Shown here: positions 28,783-38,358 of the stretch, in pieces
Numbering within the stretch: the first letter of the stretch is position 1
Layout of the letters: the number at the start of each line of letters is the position of its first letter
Origin: Streptomyces sp. NBC_01260
Lineage (GTDB): Bacteria > Actinomycetota > Actinomycetes > Streptomycetales > Streptomycetaceae
Reading direction: 5' to 3'
Length of the DNA: 64,000 bases
Assembly (NCBI RefSeq): GCF_036226405.1
Contig: NZ_CP108464.1
Coordinates: 5,704,001-5,768,000, forward strand
Notes under the pieces: model-generated
Told to the model about the DNA's origin: nothing
Database searches by the model: none
What the model saw: only the letters and a program-made list of their open reading frames with translations
Program-made: the position numbers and the translations under genes

Positions 28783-30852
28783 CTATCCCTCGGGTGCGGG
28801 CTCCAGCTGTTCCTCGCCCGCCGCCTCGGCCTCCTCCAGCGCTCCCCGCTGTGCCGGGATCGCCGGGAGCAGCCGGCTCGACATCCGTACCCGGTGCCCG
28901 TCCGCGACCTCGCACAGCCCGAGCGCCGCCTCGCCGAAGCGTGCGTGGGACGGCGGGTCCGAGGGGCCGAGGAGATGGAGCTTCAGACCGGCGCGGGCCG
29001 CGGCCAGCCCGTCGTTCGCGGGGTGGCGCACCGAGTCGAGGAGGGCGGCGACACCGGCCGCGTCCGGCGTCAGGATCGTCGCCGCGCGCACCGTCGGGAA
29101 CGCGTCGCGGAACAGTTCCTCGGGCAGGTCGCTGGTGTTCGCGACGGCGTACGGCTTCTCGCCCGCCAGATAGTCAGTGACCACGCTCGACACATCGCTG
29201 ATCAGCAGGTCCGCCTTGTTGAAGCAGGAGTAGAGCGCGGGCTGCGGGGCCGTGATGACCTGGTGCTCCGCCGCGGGGAGCGAGGCCCAGTGGGCCGCTT
29301 CCCAGGCCGCGGTCGCCGCGGCGACCGCGTCGGCCCGGCCGGGCTCCGGGGTGCCCTGAACCAGCATGCGTTCCGCGTCGTCCGCGTCGTCCCGGAAGGA
29401 GGAGGCGGTCAGCGCGTTCAGCTCCGCGGTCCGGCGGGCCAGCTCGGCAGCGGCCTGCGGACCGGGGCGCGGGCCGGTGAGGGTCTGGTTGGCCTCGTGG
29501 ATCAGGGCCTGGATGCGGTCGTTGGCGGCGCCGGCCCGGGGATCGACCGAGCCCGTCATCGGGTGCGGCTTGTAGAGCAGCCGGACGCCCGGGTCGGCGA
29601 GCAGCGCCCGGACGATGTTCTCGCCGGCCAGGACGACCGAGGTGTTCCCCGGATTGCCGTCCCAGCCCTCCCACGTGGGGGCGTAGAGCACGGTCGTGTA
29701 CGCGCCGGTGGGCGGGCCCGCGTACGGGGTGATCGGGGCGAGCTGGGGGCGGCCGATCTCCACCACGTCGCGGTCCTCGATGCCGACGTCGGCCAGCGCG
29801 TAGCGTTCGCGCGCCGCCGGTCCGGCGACCCACACCTCGTCGTACGCCTTCGCGTACGGGTTGCAGCTGGAGAGCTTGTCGCTCTCGCCGTGATTGACGA
29901 AGGCGTGCTTGATCGACGGTATCCGCAGGATCTGCGAGGTCTTGCCGGAGTTCGCCGGGTGGATCAGCAGCTTCAGGGCCGACTGCTCCAGGCGGAGCAG
30001 CTGGGCGACCTTCGGGATGCACACGATGGGGATGTCCGTGGCGCCGATCCGCTGCATCATGAAGCGCTCGCGCAGCACGATCACCGGGCGGCCGTCGAGC
30101 CCGGCCAGCGCGTCGAGCCACATGTTGGCCTGGTACGCGGACGAGGCGCCGCCGGAGAAGTACATGCCGACGGTCGGCCGGTAGTCGGCGAGCCAGCCGT
30201 CGAACCAGTCCAGTACCTCCTCGGGCGACGCGGGGCGCCGGCGCACCAGACACCGCACCAGCTCGCCCAGTGAGACAGCGGCGAGGACGGCCGACACCGC
30301 GATGCCCGCCGCGGCGAACTCCGGCTCGTCGCTCGCCGCCGTCACCAGCAGGCCCGCGGTCGCGGGCAGACCGAACAGCAGCAGGCGCGGCCCGTGCCGG
30401 CGCATCAGCAGGGCCGGGGGCGCCGGGGTGATGCCGAGGGCGGAGGCGTCGATATTGCGGGTGAGCAGCGGCAGGGTCCGCGTCCCCCGCACCCGTATCG
30501 CCGCCGCGTGGCCGGCGAAGTGGAGCGCGTAGAAGAGGAGCAGACCGAGGACGAGCGGGAGGTAGACCGTCTCCCGGTGGTTCCCGCCCAGCCGGAGCAG
30601 TCCCACGATCAGCAGGAAGTCGCAGGTCAGCCGACGGACCATGACATCGGCCCGGATCCTGGCGAGCAAGGAGACCTGGCCGGGCCGCCATCGGTGCAGG
30701 GAGGCCTCGGCCAGGAGGTTGGTGGCCGTCGCGGTGATGAGCAGTGCGAGATGCGGGACAGCGGCCGCGGCGGCCTGGGCGGCGAAGGACGCGGCCAGTA
30801 CGGCAACGGGGAGGACCTTCGCGGCGTACCGCAGGAGCGGGGGTGGTTGCAC
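28783..30852 (-). CDS. Membrane-anchored TagF-like glycerophosphotransferase family protein
   Basis: A 689-residue protein with about five to seven hydrophobic segments in residues 10-215 (AAKVLPVAVLAASF, LLIVGLLRLGG and YLPLVLGLLLFYALHF among them). A large cytoplasmic GT-B-type domain follows. That domain has HAFVNHGESDK, TTVLYAPTWEGW, LLYKPHP and LLISDVSSVVTDYLAGEKP. The last matches the D(Y/V)SSVxxDY motif of CDP-glycerol glycerophosphotransferases. The GTG at 30852 has GGAG 8-9 bases upstream; the frame further upstream is not protein-like. With the 25281-27512 enzyme it probably forms the polymerising part of this locus. The exact substrate is unknown. Confidence 0.82.
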   Translation of the reverse strand: MQPPPLLRYAAKVLPVAVLAASFAAQAAAAAVPHLALLITATATNLLAEASLHRWRPGQVSLLARIRADVMVRRLTCDFLLIVGLLRLGGNHRETVYLPLVLGLLLFYALHFAGHAAAIRVRGTRTLPLLTRNIDASALGITPAPPALLMRRHGPRLLLFGLPATAGLLVTAASDEPEFAAAGIAVSAVLAAVSLGELVRCLVRRRPASPEEVLDWFDGWLADYRPTVGMYFSGGASSAYQANMWLDALAGLDGRPVIVLRERFMMQRIGATDIPIVCIPKVAQLLRLEQSALKLLIHPANSGKTSQILRIPSIKHAFVNHGESDKLSSCNPYAKAYDEVWVAGPAARERYALADVGIEDRDVVEIGRPQLAPITPYAGPPTGAYTTVLYAPTWEGWDGNPGNTSVVLAGENIVRALLADPGVRLLYKPHPMTGSVDPRAGAANDRIQALIHEANQTLTGPRPGPQAAAELARRTAELNALTASSFRDDADDAERMLVQGTPEPGRADAVAAATAAWEAAHWASLPAAEHQVITAPQPALYSCFNKADLLISDVSSVVTDYLAGEKPYAVANTSDLPEELFRDAFPTVRAATILTPDAAGVAALLDSVRHPANDGLAAARAGLKLHLLGPSDPPSHARFGEAALGLCEVADGHRVRMSSRLLPAIPAQRGALEEAEAAGEEQLEPAPEG

Positions 30853-31376
30853 TGGGGGACTCCAAAGAGCGCGAGCGCTCACGTGCGCGGTGGGGCCGCG
30901 CCGACGTGTCGGCACGACCGGCCGGGCGGCCCGGTCCCGGACCGGCCGCCCGGTGGGCAGGGGGTTCAGGGGCCCCACCCTATGGAGGGCGGCTCGTTCC
31001 GTTCATGAGTCGGACGTGAAGAGTTGGTGAGAATTTAACGTAGGGGCGCGATTGAGTTCCGGGTTCGTGAGTTCGCGGGATGTGTCCCCGAAAGTACGGA
31101 GTGCGCCACACCGGCCGCCGGGTGATCGCATCGGATTCCGGGAGCCGATGTGTCCGTGATCCAGTTCGATGCGACGGAACTGTGTTTCCGCGTCCGGGAA
31201 CCCGAAGGGCGCGAAAAGGTGATGTGCGGTTACGGGCTTGTGCCGCTTTTCGTCCGGATGTGTCGGTAAAGGGCCACGAGGCTGTTTCGCCACAGATGGG
31301 ACAGCGAATCTCAGTAAGGTCACCCGACAGGTCGCAGCTGCGACAGGACCGCCATCTCATCGTGGGGGCAGAAACA
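30853..31376. other. 524-base divergent intergenic region before rfbA
   Basis: No gene is supported here. It is less GC-rich around 31010-31070 (GAATTTAACG). On the minus strand GGAAC (complement of 31056-31060) and CGTTA (complement of 31036-31040) are 15 bases apart and could be an ECF-type promoter for the transferase gene. On the plus strand TAAGGT near 31314-31319 is a possible -10 for rfbA. Small inverted repeats occur near 31125-31150 and 31170-31195. The rfbA frame is open back to 31080, but that stretch reads as non-coding. Confidence 0.45.
31331..31344. repeat. 14-base perfect palindrome upstream of rfbA
   Basis: GTCGCAGCTGCGAC is a perfect palindrome 32 bases before the rfbA start, flanked on both sides by CAGG/AGG. 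It follows the possible -10 at 31314-31319 and could be an operator or a transcript hairpin. Confidence 0.35.
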
Positions 31377-32447
31377 GTGAAGGCTCTCGTACTTTCCGGT
31401 GGGGCAGGCACCCGGCTCCGTCCCATCACCCACACCTCGGCCAAACAGCTGGTCCCGGTGGCGAACAAACCGGTGCTGTTCTACGGGCTGGAGGCCATCG
31501 CGGAAGCGGGCATCACCGAGGTCGGCATCATCGTGGGCGACACCGAGGAGGAGATCCGCGCGGCGGTCGGGGACGGCTCCCGGTTCGGCATCGACGTCAC
31601 CTACATCCCGCAGTCCGAGCCGCTCGGTCTCGCGCACGCGGTCCTGATCGCCCAGCGCTTCCTGGGCGACGAGGACTTCGTCATGTATCTCGGGGACAAC
31701 TTCATCATCGGCGGAATCACCGGTCTGGTCGAGGGATTCCGGGCGGACCGGCCCGACGCCCAGATCCTGCTGACCCAGGTGCCCGACCCGACCTCGTTCG
31801 GCGTCGCGGAGCTCGACGGGGAGGGCAGGGTGGTGGCCCTGGAGGAGAAGCCCAGGGAGCCCAAGAGCGATCTGGCACTCGTCGGTGTCTACCTCTTCAC
31901 CCGGGCCATCCACGAGGCGGTCCGCTCCATCCGCCCGTCCTGGCGCGGCGAGCTGGAGATCACCCACGCCATCCAGTGGCTGATCGACCAGGAGCGCGAC
32001 GTCCGCTCCACCATGATCCGCGGGTACTGGAAGGACACCGGCAACGTCACCGACATGCTGGAGGTCAACCGGACCGTCCTGGAGAGCATCGAACCGTCCA
32101 CCGAGGGCGCTCACGTCGATGACGAGAGCGAGATCATCGGCCGGGTACGGATCGATCAGGGCGCCCGGGTCACCCGCAGCCGGATCGTCGGCCCCGCCAT
32201 CATCGGCGCCCGCTCGGTGATCAGCGACGCCTACGTCGGGCCGTTCACCTCGGTCGCCCAGGAGTGCCGGATCGAGGACAGCGAGATCGAGTACTCCATC
32301 GTCCTGCGGGGCGCCTCGATCGACGGCGTCCGCCGCGTGGAGGCCTCCCTCATCGGCCACGAGGTCGAGGTGACCCCCGCGCCCAGGAGCCCCTCCGCCC
32401 ACCGTCTCGTCCTCGGCGACCACAGCAAGGTGCAGATCTCCTCATGA
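31377..32447 (+). CDS. rfbA: Glucose-1-phosphate thymidylyltransferase (long form)
   Basis: First step of dTDP-L-rhamnose synthesis: dTTP plus glucose-1-phosphate gives dTDP-glucose. The 356-residue product has the signature LSGGAGTRLRPITHTSAKQL at residues 6-25, followed by VANKPVLFYGLEA. MYLGDNFI carries the metal-binding Asp, and LEEKPREPKS is also typical. After about residue 240 comes a C-terminal extension with hexapeptide-type turns (IGRVRIDQGARV, VGPAIIGARSVI), as in actinobacterial StrD-like enzymes. GTG at 31377 gives the family N-terminus. The stop overlaps rfbB by four bases. Confidence 0.93.
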   Translation: MKALVLSGGAGTRLRPITHTSAKQLVPVANKPVLFYGLEAIAEAGITEVGIIVGDTEEEIRAAVGDGSRFGIDVTYIPQSEPLGLAHAVLIAQRFLGDEDFVMYLGDNFIIGGITGLVEGFRADRPDAQILLTQVPDPTSFGVAELDGEGRVVALEEKPREPKSDLALVGVYLFTRAIHEAVRSIRPSWRGELEITHAIQWLIDQERDVRSTMIRGYWKDTGNVTDMLEVNRTVLESIEPSTEGAHVDDESEIIGRVRIDQGARVTRSRIVGPAIIGARSVISDAYVGPFTSVAQECRIEDSEIEYSIVLRGASIDGVRRVEASLIGHEVEVTPAPRSPSAHRLVLGDHSKVQISS

Positions 32448-33430
32448 CCACGCACATCCTGGTGACCGGCGGTGCCGGTTTCATCGGCTCGCACTACGTC
32501 CGTACGCTGCTGGGCCCGGACGGACCCGGTGACGTGGCCGTCACGGTGCTCGACAAGCTCACCTACGCGGGCAACCCGGCCAACCTCGACGCGGTCCGCG
32601 ACCACCCCGGCTTCTCGTTCGTGCGTGGCGACATCTGTGACGCGGAGCTGGTCGGCGGCCTGATGGCGGGCCACGACCAGGTGGTGCACTTCGCCGCCGA
32701 ATCGCATGTGGACCGCTCCATCGACGGCGGCGCCGCCTTCGTCCGCACCAACGTGGTCGGAACCCACACCCTCGTCCACGCCGCGCACCTGGCGGGCGTC
32801 CGGACCTTCGTGCACATCTCCACCGACGAGGTCTACGGATCGATCGACGAGGGCTCCTGGACCGAGAGCGAACCCCTCGCACCCAACTCCCCGTACTCCG
32901 CCTCCAAGGCGTCGAGCGACCTGATCGCGCTCTCGTACCACCGCACCCACGGACTCGACGTGCGGGTGACCCGCTGCTCCAACAACTACGGGCACCACCA
33001 CTTCCCCGAGAAGGTCATCCCGCTGTTCGTCACCCACCTGCTCCAGGGCCGCCCGGTCCCGCTGTACGGCGACGGCGCCCACGTCCGCGACTGGCTGCAC
33101 ATCGACGACCACGTCCAGGGCATCGAGCTCGTCCGCACCCGGGGACGGGCGGGCGAGGTCTACAACATCGGCGGCGGCACCGAACTCTCCAACAAGGAGC
33201 TCACCGGGCTGCTGCTGGAGGCCTGCGGCGCCGACTGGGACGCCGACGTCACCTACGTCGAGGACCGCAAGGGCCACGACCGGCGCTACTCGGTGGACTG
33301 CACCAAGATCCGCGAGGAGCTCGGCTACGAACCGCGCAAGGACTTCCGCGGAGGCCTCGCCGAGACCGTGCGGTGGTACCGCGAGAACAGCGCCTGGTGG
33401 GAGCCGCTCAAGGCGAGGGCCGCGCTGTGA
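32444..33430 (+). CDS. rfbB: dTDP-glucose 4,6-dehydratase
   Basis: Second step of the rhamnose pathway. The 328-residue SDR protein has the NAD loop TGGAGFIGSH, HFAAESHVDRSI, the catalytic STDEVYGS (Thr-Asp-Glu triad), and Tyr/Lys in PYSASKASSD. CSNNYGHHHFPEK and RDWLHIDDHV are diagnostic for RmlB. The ATG overlaps the rfbA stop (ATGA-type). The stop in turn overlaps the rfbD GTG. Confidence 0.95.
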   Translation: MTTHILVTGGAGFIGSHYVRTLLGPDGPGDVAVTVLDKLTYAGNPANLDAVRDHPGFSFVRGDICDAELVGGLMAGHDQVVHFAAESHVDRSIDGGAAFVRTNVVGTHTLVHAAHLAGVRTFVHISTDEVYGSIDEGSWTESEPLAPNSPYSASKASSDLIALSYHRTHGLDVRVTRCSNNYGHHHFPEKVIPLFVTHLLQGRPVPLYGDGAHVRDWLHIDDHVQGIELVRTRGRAGEVYNIGGGTELSNKELTGLLLEACGADWDADVTYVEDRKGHDRRYSVDCTKIREELGYEPRKDFRGGLAETVRWYRENSAWWEPLKARAAL

Positions 33431-34311
33431 GCCCGGTCTGGCTGGTCACCGGGGCGGCCGGGATACTGGCACAGGACGTGCTGGCGGCCCTTGCCCACGA
33501 GGATGTCACCGCCGTCGCGGCGGACCGCACGGCCCTGGACATCGCCGACCCGGCCCGCGTCCGCGAGGCGTTCGCCGCCCACCGCCCCGCGGTCGTGGTG
33601 AACTGCGCCGCCTGGTCCGCCGTCGACGACGCGGAGACCCAGGAGGGCGCCGCGCTGCGGGTCAACGGCACCGGGCCCGCGGTCCTCGCCGCGGCCTGCC
33701 GCGAGCACGGCACCGTTCTGCTGCACGTCTCCACCGACTACGTGTTCGCCGGGGACGCCGGCCGGCCGTACGGCGAGGACGCCCCCACCGGTCCGCGCAG
33801 CGCCTACGGACGCACCAAACTGGCGGGCGAACGCGCCGTCCTGGAGACCCTCCCCGACACCGGCTACGTGGTGCGCACCGCCTGGCTGTACGGGGCGGGC
33901 GGCGGCAACTTCGTCCGGACGATGATCAGGCTGGAGGGCCGCAAGGACACCCTCGACGTGGTGGACGACCAGCGCGGTCAGCCCACCTGGACCGTCGACC
34001 TGGCCGGCCGGCTGGTCCGGCTCGGCCGGGCCGCGCTCGACGGCACCGCCCCGGCGGGCGTCTATCACGGCACCAGCGGCGGCGAGACGACCTGGTTCGG
34101 CTTCACCCGGGAGATCTTCCGGCTGCTCGGCGCCGACCCGGAGCGGGTCCGCCCGACCACCAGCGCGGCCTTCGTGCGGCCCGCCCCCCGCCCGGCGTTC
34201 AGCGTGCTCGCGCAGAGGCGCTTCGCGGCGGCCGGGATCGAACCCATCCGGGACTGGCGCACGGCCCTGGGCGAGGCGTTCCCGGCGCTGCTCGCCGCGG
34301 AACGCCCCTGA
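33427..34311 (+). CDS. rfbD: dTDP-4-dehydrorhamnose reductase
   Basis: Final reduction to dTDP-L-rhamnose using NAD(P)H. The 294-residue SDR protein has TGAAGILAQDV at the N-terminus, VVNCAAWSAVDDAE, HVSTDYVFAG, and the Tyr/Lys pair in SAYGRTKLAGE. The GTG at 33427 overlaps the rfbB stop by four bases. Its TGA stop is immediately followed by the complement of the rfbC stop (TGATCA), so two convergent genes abut with no spacer and no terminator. Confidence 0.94.
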   Translation: MSPVWLVTGAAGILAQDVLAALAHEDVTAVAADRTALDIADPARVREAFAAHRPAVVVNCAAWSAVDDAETQEGAALRVNGTGPAVLAAACREHGTVLLHVSTDYVFAGDAGRPYGEDAPTGPRSAYGRTKLAGERAVLETLPDTGYVVRTAWLYGAGGGNFVRTMIRLEGRKDTLDVVDDQRGQPTWTVDLAGRLVRLGRAALDGTAPAGVYHGTSGGETTWFGFTREIFRLLGADPERVRPTTSAAFVRPAPRPAFSVLAQRRFAAAGIEPIRDWRTALGEAFPALLAAERP

Positions 34312-34965
34312 TCAGCGCCCGCCCCTGATCAGCACCGGTTCGCCCGCCCGCATCGCGGCGGGCGGCGGACCGGCCGTCCGCAGCCGCGCGTAGTACGCCT
34401 CGCACTCCGCGTACGAGGGAAGCAGCCCCTGCTGCTCGGCCTCGGCCAGCGAGGGGGCCGTCGCGTCCTTCGCGGACAGCAGCGGGGCGATGTCCCGCGG
34501 CCAGTCGATGCCCAGCTCCGCGTCGAGCGGGTCGATGCCGTGCTCACGGGAGGGCGCGTAACCCTCCGAGCAGAGATACAGGACGCACGCGTCGTCCGTC
34601 AGCGCCATGAAGGCATGGCCGAGGCCCTCGGCGAGATAGACCGCCCGGTGACCGCTGTCGTCGAGACGCACCCCCTCCCACCGCTTGTACGTGGGCGAGC
34701 CGGCCCGGATGTCCACGATCACGTCGAGCACCGCGCCGCGCACACACTTCACGTACTTCGCCTGGCCCGGCGGCACATCCGCGAAGTGGATCCCGCGCAG
34801 CGTGCCCCGGGCGGAACTGGAGAAGTTGGCCTGCGCCAGCGCCAGCGAGTGCCCCTGCGCCGCATCCAGGTCCGAGGCCCTGAACCACTCGTGGAAGCTG
34901 CCGCGGCCGTCCTTGATGACCTCGGGCTCGTGCACCCAGGCCCCTGGAATGGAGAGCTGGCGCAT
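34312..34965 (-). CDS. rfbC: dTDP-4-dehydrorhamnose 3,5-epimerase family protein
   Basis: RmlC-type cupin that epimerises C3 and C5 of dTDP-4-keto-6-deoxyglucose. The 217-residue protein contains FSSSARGTLRGIHFADVPPG with the catalytic His, GAVLDVIVDIR, and the GLGHAFMALTDDA segment. The start MRQLSIPGAWVHEPEVIKDG is typical, with AAGGA about 11 bases upstream. Placement on the opposite strand facing rfbD is unusual but completes the pathway. The C-terminal 30 residues are an unconserved tail. Confidence 0.92.
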   Translation of the reverse strand: MRQLSIPGAWVHEPEVIKDGRGSFHEWFRASDLDAAQGHSLALAQANFSSSARGTLRGIHFADVPPGQAKYVKCVRGAVLDVIVDIRAGSPTYKRWEGVRLDDSGHRAVYLAEGLGHAFMALTDDACVLYLCSEGYAPSREHGIDPLDAELGIDWPRDIAPLLSAKDATAPSLAEAEQQGLLPSYAECEAYYARLRTAGPPPAAMRAGEPVLIRGGR

Positions 34966-35169
34966 GCGATCACGTCCTTGTTCCTGGAGATTCCGGGAGT
35001 CCGTCGGCAGTGACGCCGATAACCGCTGCAACGAGGAGCGGTGCACTCCGGATACGGACCGGCACGGATCCGGATGAACCGGGGTCCACGGGGCGGAACG
35101 CCCATGCACCGATTCCGGCGCTCGCGTAGATTGCGGATTCCGATCGAGGCCGAACCACGGGGGATACGC

Positions 35170-36297
35170 GTGTCAGGGGCAAGGCAGGGCGTCACGGAGG
35201 CCCGCAGGATCGTGGTCAAGGTCGGTTCCTCCTCCCTCACCACAGCCACCGGCGGACTCGACGCGGACCGCGTCGACGCGCTCGTCGACGTGCTCGCCAA
35301 GGTGCGCAGCGGCGGTGAGCGGGAGGTCGTCCTGGTCTCCAGCGGCGCCATCGCGGCCGGACTGGCCCCGCTCGGGCTGCACCGCAGACCCAAGGACCTG
35401 GCCAGGCAGCAGGCGGCCGCCAGCGTAGGCCAGGGACTGCTCGTCGCCCGCTACACCGCCTCCTTCGCCCGCTACGGCGTCCGCGTCGGCCAGGTGCTGC
35501 TCACCAGCAACGACACCAGCCGCCGCGCGCACTACCGCAACGCCTACCGCACCCTGGACCAGCTCCTGGACATGGGCGCGCTGCCGATCGTCAACGAGAA
35601 CGACACCGTCGCCACCGACGAGATCCGGTTCGGCGACAACGACCGGCTCGCCGCGCTCGTCGCCCACCTGGTCCGCGCCGATCTGCTGATCCTCCTCTCG
35701 GACGTGGACGGCCTCTACGACGGCGACCCGAGCATCCCCGGCACCACCCGCATCGCGGAGATCACCGGCCCCGCCGACCTGGCCGGGGTCAGCATCGGCA
35801 GCGCGGGCAAGGCGGGCGTCGGGACCGGCGGCATGGTCACCAAGGTCGAGGCCGCCCGGATCGCCACCGCCGCCGGCGTCCCGGTCGTGCTGACCTCGGC
35901 GAGCCACGCGGCGGACGCGCTGGCGGGCCGCGACACCGGTACGTACTTCCACCGCACCGGACGCCGCTCCGCGGACCGGCTGCTCTGGCTCGCCCACGCC
36001 TCCACCCCGCAGGGCTCGCTGACCCTGGACGACGGCGCCGTGCAGGCGGTCGTCGAGCGACACAGCTCGCTGCTGCCGGCCGGGATCGCCGCGGTCGAGG
36101 GCGAGTTCGCCGCGGGCGACCCGGTGGAGCTGCGCGATCTGCGCGGCCGGCCGGTGGCCCGCGGGCTCGTCAACTTCGACGCCAAGGAGATCCCGCAGCT
36201 CCTCGGCCGCTCCACCCACGATCTGGCGCGCGAACTGGGCCCCGCCTACGAGCGCGAGGTCGTACACAGGGACGATCTTGTCGTCCTGCACAGCTGA
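35170..36297 (+). CDS. proB: Glutamate 5-kinase
   Basis: Catalyses the first step of proline synthesis, ATP-dependent phosphorylation of glutamate. The 375-residue protein has the amino-acid-kinase N-terminus RIVVKVGSSSLT, VLVSSGAIAAG, the VNENDTVATDEIRFGDND glutamate-binding motif, and SDVDGLYDGDP. GTGGMVTKVEAA follows. A C-terminal PUA domain starts near residue 285. GTG at 35170 is preceded by GGGGGA. A TAGATT hexamer lies at 35127-35132. proA follows after one small gene. Confidence 0.95.
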   Translation: MSGARQGVTEARRIVVKVGSSSLTTATGGLDADRVDALVDVLAKVRSGGEREVVLVSSGAIAAGLAPLGLHRRPKDLARQQAAASVGQGLLVARYTASFARYGVRVGQVLLTSNDTSRRAHYRNAYRTLDQLLDMGALPIVNENDTVATDEIRFGDNDRLAALVAHLVRADLLILLSDVDGLYDGDPSIPGTTRIAEITGPADLAGVSIGSAGKAGVGTGGMVTKVEAARIATAAGVPVVLTSASHAADALAGRDTGTYFHRTGRRSADRLLWLAHASTPQGSLTLDDGAVQAVVERHSSLLPAGIAAVEGEFAAGDPVELRDLRGRPVARGLVNFDAKEIPQLLGRSTHDLARELGPAYEREVVHRDDLVVLHS

Positions 36298-36441
36298 CAA
36301 ACCCCTGAAACGGCTGAAAGTCCAGCCTTCGGGCAGAGACCTTCACGAAAACCGCCCCACGCCGGGCCGCGGACTGGTCCACTTTGTAGCAGGGACACTG
36401 CGGGGTACACAGCACAGCAACACATTCACAGGAGGCCGCCG

Positions 36442-36942
36442 GTGAGACGAGCGCGCCCGGGGGCGCCGCCCCGAGGAACGGGTGGCCGCGCCCTGACCAG
36501 CGTCGGAGCAGGTGCCGACTTCGACGGGAGGAGGTCCGCGGACCTCAGGGACGAGCGGACGACCGGGGCCGAACAGACGGCGGTGGGCCAGGAGCTCATC
36601 CAGTCGAAGCTGTGGCACATCACGCTCTGCGTCTCGGGTGCCGAGATTCCACTGAAGGAGGTCAGACGCGGTCTCGAACAGCTCGCGCACGACCACCCCT
36701 TCCTGCTGACCAGCCGGTACGCCAACGACCACGCGGAGATCCGCTACTGGGAAGAGGCCCGCGACCTGCACGACGCGGCGGCGGTCGCCCTGAGGCTGTG
36801 GGGTGAGCACCGCTCCAGCGCCGGTCTGCCGCCGTGGGAGATCGTCGGCCTGGAGGTCATCGACCGCGAGACGTACCACCAGCGCATCGCCGAGGGATAC
36901 GGGCCGCCCCCGGCGGCCCCGGTCGGTGTGCACCCGTACTGA
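36442..36942 (+). CDS. Conserved hypothetical protein between proB and proA
   Basis: No family function is recognised. The 166-residue product has a basic, disordered N-terminus (about 45 residues) and a compact C-terminal domain. That domain begins [20 protein letters not shown] and continues with [19 protein letters not shown], an alpha/beta pattern. The start GTG at 36442 has the strongest Shine-Dalgarno in the window, AGGAGG with six bases spacing. This argues for the long form over an internal GTG at 36583 (119 residues). A stable position between proB and proA suggests a linked role, but nothing in the sequence shows an enzymatic site. Confidence 0.8.
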   Translation: MRRARPGAPPRGTGGRALTSVGAGADFDGRRSADLRDERTTGAEQTAVGQELIQSKLWHITLCVSGAEIPLKEVRRGLEQLAHDHPFLLTSRYANDHAEIRYWEEARDLHDAAAVALRLWGEHRSSAGLPPWEIVGLEVIDRETYHQRIAEGYGPPPAAPVGVHPY

Positions 36943-36978
36943 CCCGGCGGCTGTCTCGCATCACGGGATACGTGACGG

Positions 36979-37011
36979 ATGCCCGCAGTGTGCGCACTAC
37001 TCTGCGGGCAT
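36979..37011 (+). promoter_or_regulatory. Leaderless proA promoter inside a 10-bp inverted repeat
   Basis: TACTCT at 36998-37003 is six bases before the proA ATG. An inverted repeat ATGCCCGCAG (36979-36988) / CTGCGGGCAT (37002-37011) spans the -10 and the start codon, with GTGCGCAC palindrome in its centre. It could be a repressor operator or an RNA element limited to upstream transcripts. Confidence 0.5.
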
Positions 37012-38293
37012 GACCACGCTTTCGCCGTACGACAACATGTCCCCGGTCGTCCAGGCCGCCTACCGGGCACGCTCCGCAGCCGCCGACATCGCGCCGCTTC
37101 CGCGCGCGGCGAAGGACGACGCGCTGCTGGCGATCGCGGACGCGCTCGAAGTACGGACGAGCGACATCATCGCGGCCAACGCCGAGGACGTGGCGCGCGC
37201 CCGCGAGGCCGGGACCAGTGAGTCGGTCGTCGACCGGCTCACCCTCAACCCCGAGCGGATCCGCGCCATCGCCGCCGATGTGCGGGACGTGGCGGCGCTG
37301 CCCGACCCGGTCGGTGAGGTGGTGCGCGGCTCGACGCTCCCCAACGGCATCGATCTGCGCCAGGTCCGGGTGCCGCTCGGCGTGGTCGGGATCATCTACG
37401 AGGCCCGGCCCAATGTGACGGTGGACGCCGCGGCCCTCTGCCTGAAGTCGGGCAACGCGGTCCTGCTGCGCGGTTCGTCCTCCGCCCACGCGTCCAACAA
37501 GGCGCTGGTCCGGGTCCTGCGCGACGCGGTCGGCGGCTCCGGTCTGCCGGCCGACGCGGTTCAGCTGGTGCCGGGCGAGAACCGTGACTCCGTACGGGAG
37601 CTCATGCGGGCCCGCGGTCTGGTCGACGTGCTCATCCCGCGCGGAGGCGCCTCCCTGATCCGCACCGTCGTCGAGGAATCCACCGTCCCGGTGATCGAGA
37701 CCGGTACCGGTAACTGCCATGTGTACGTGGACGCCCAGACCGACCTCGACATGGCCGTCGCCATCCTGGTCAACTCCAAGGCGCAGCGCCCGAGCGTCTG
37801 CAACGCCGCCGAGACGCTCCTGGTCCACAAGGACGTCGCCGAGGCGTTCCTGCCGCGCGCCCTGGACGCCCTGGCCGAGGCCGGTGTGACCGTGCACGGC
37901 GACGAACGGGTCATGGAGCACGCCGAGGGGTCCAAGGCCACCGTGGTGGCGGCGACGCCGGAGGACTGGGAGACCGAGTACCTCTCGTACGACATCGCGG
38001 CCGCCGTCGTGGAGTCGCTGGACGCGGCCGTGGCGCACATCCGGCTCTGGTCGTCCGGCCACACCGAGGCGATCGTGACCACCTCGCAGGCGGCGGCCCG
38101 CCGTTTCACCCAGTTGGTGGATTCGACGACGGTGACCGTGAACGCCTCGACGCGTTTCACCGACGGCGGCCAGTTCGGCTTCGGCGCCGAGATCGGAATC
38201 TCCACGCAGAAGCTGCACGCCAGGGGCCCGATGGGGCTGCCGGAACTGACCTCCACGAAGTACATCGTGACCGGCGACGGCCATGTGAGGTGA
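37010..38293 (+). CDS. proA: Glutamate-5-semialdehyde dehydrogenase
   Basis: Reduces gamma-glutamyl phosphate with NADPH in the second step of proline synthesis. The 427-residue protein belongs to the aldehyde dehydrogenase superfamily. The catalytic Cys is in [13 protein letters not shown] near residue 264, preceded by [29 protein letters not shown] and [11 protein letters not shown] match ProA. The ATG at 37010 has no ribosome site and sits six bases behind TACTCT, consistent with a leaderless message separate from proB. Confidence 0.95.
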   Translation: MTTLSPYDNMSPVVQAAYRARSAAADIAPLPRAAKDDALLAIADALEVRTSDIIAANAEDVARAREAGTSESVVDRLTLNPERIRAIAADVRDVAALPDPVGEVVRGSTLPNGIDLRQVRVPLGVVGIIYEARPNVTVDAAALCLKSGNAVLLRGSSSAHASNKALVRVLRDAVGGSGLPADAVQLVPGENRDSVRELMRARGLVDVLIPRGGASLIRTVVEESTVPVIETGTGNCHVYVDAQTDLDMAVAILVNSKAQRPSVCNAAETLLVHKDVAEAFLPRALDALAEAGVTVHGDERVMEHAEGSKATVVAATPEDWETEYLSYDIAAAVVESLDAAVAHIRLWSSGHTEAIVTTSQAAARRFTQLVDSTTVTVNASTRFTDGGQFGFGAEIGISTQKLHARGPMGLPELTSTKYIVTGDGHVR

Positions 38294-38322
38294 GCTCGGG
38301 ATGCGACGAATGTGCGGTCTCC

Positions 38323-38352
38323 CTGCCCAAAACGACCCTCCGGGGCTAGGCT
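38323..38352 (+). promoter_or_regulatory. Promoter for leaderless gene at 38359
   Basis: CTGCCC (38323-38328), 18 bases, TAGGCT (38347-38352), then six bases to the GTG start. Same layout as the promoter at 9913-9942. Confidence 0.5.
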
Positions 38353-38358
38353 GAAGCC

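Noticed and set aside
31080..31376. 99-residue N-terminal extension of RfbA
   Set aside because: Not similar to nucleotidyltransferases, rich in Arg/Cys, and contains probable promoter elements; the enzyme motif starts directly after GTG 31377.
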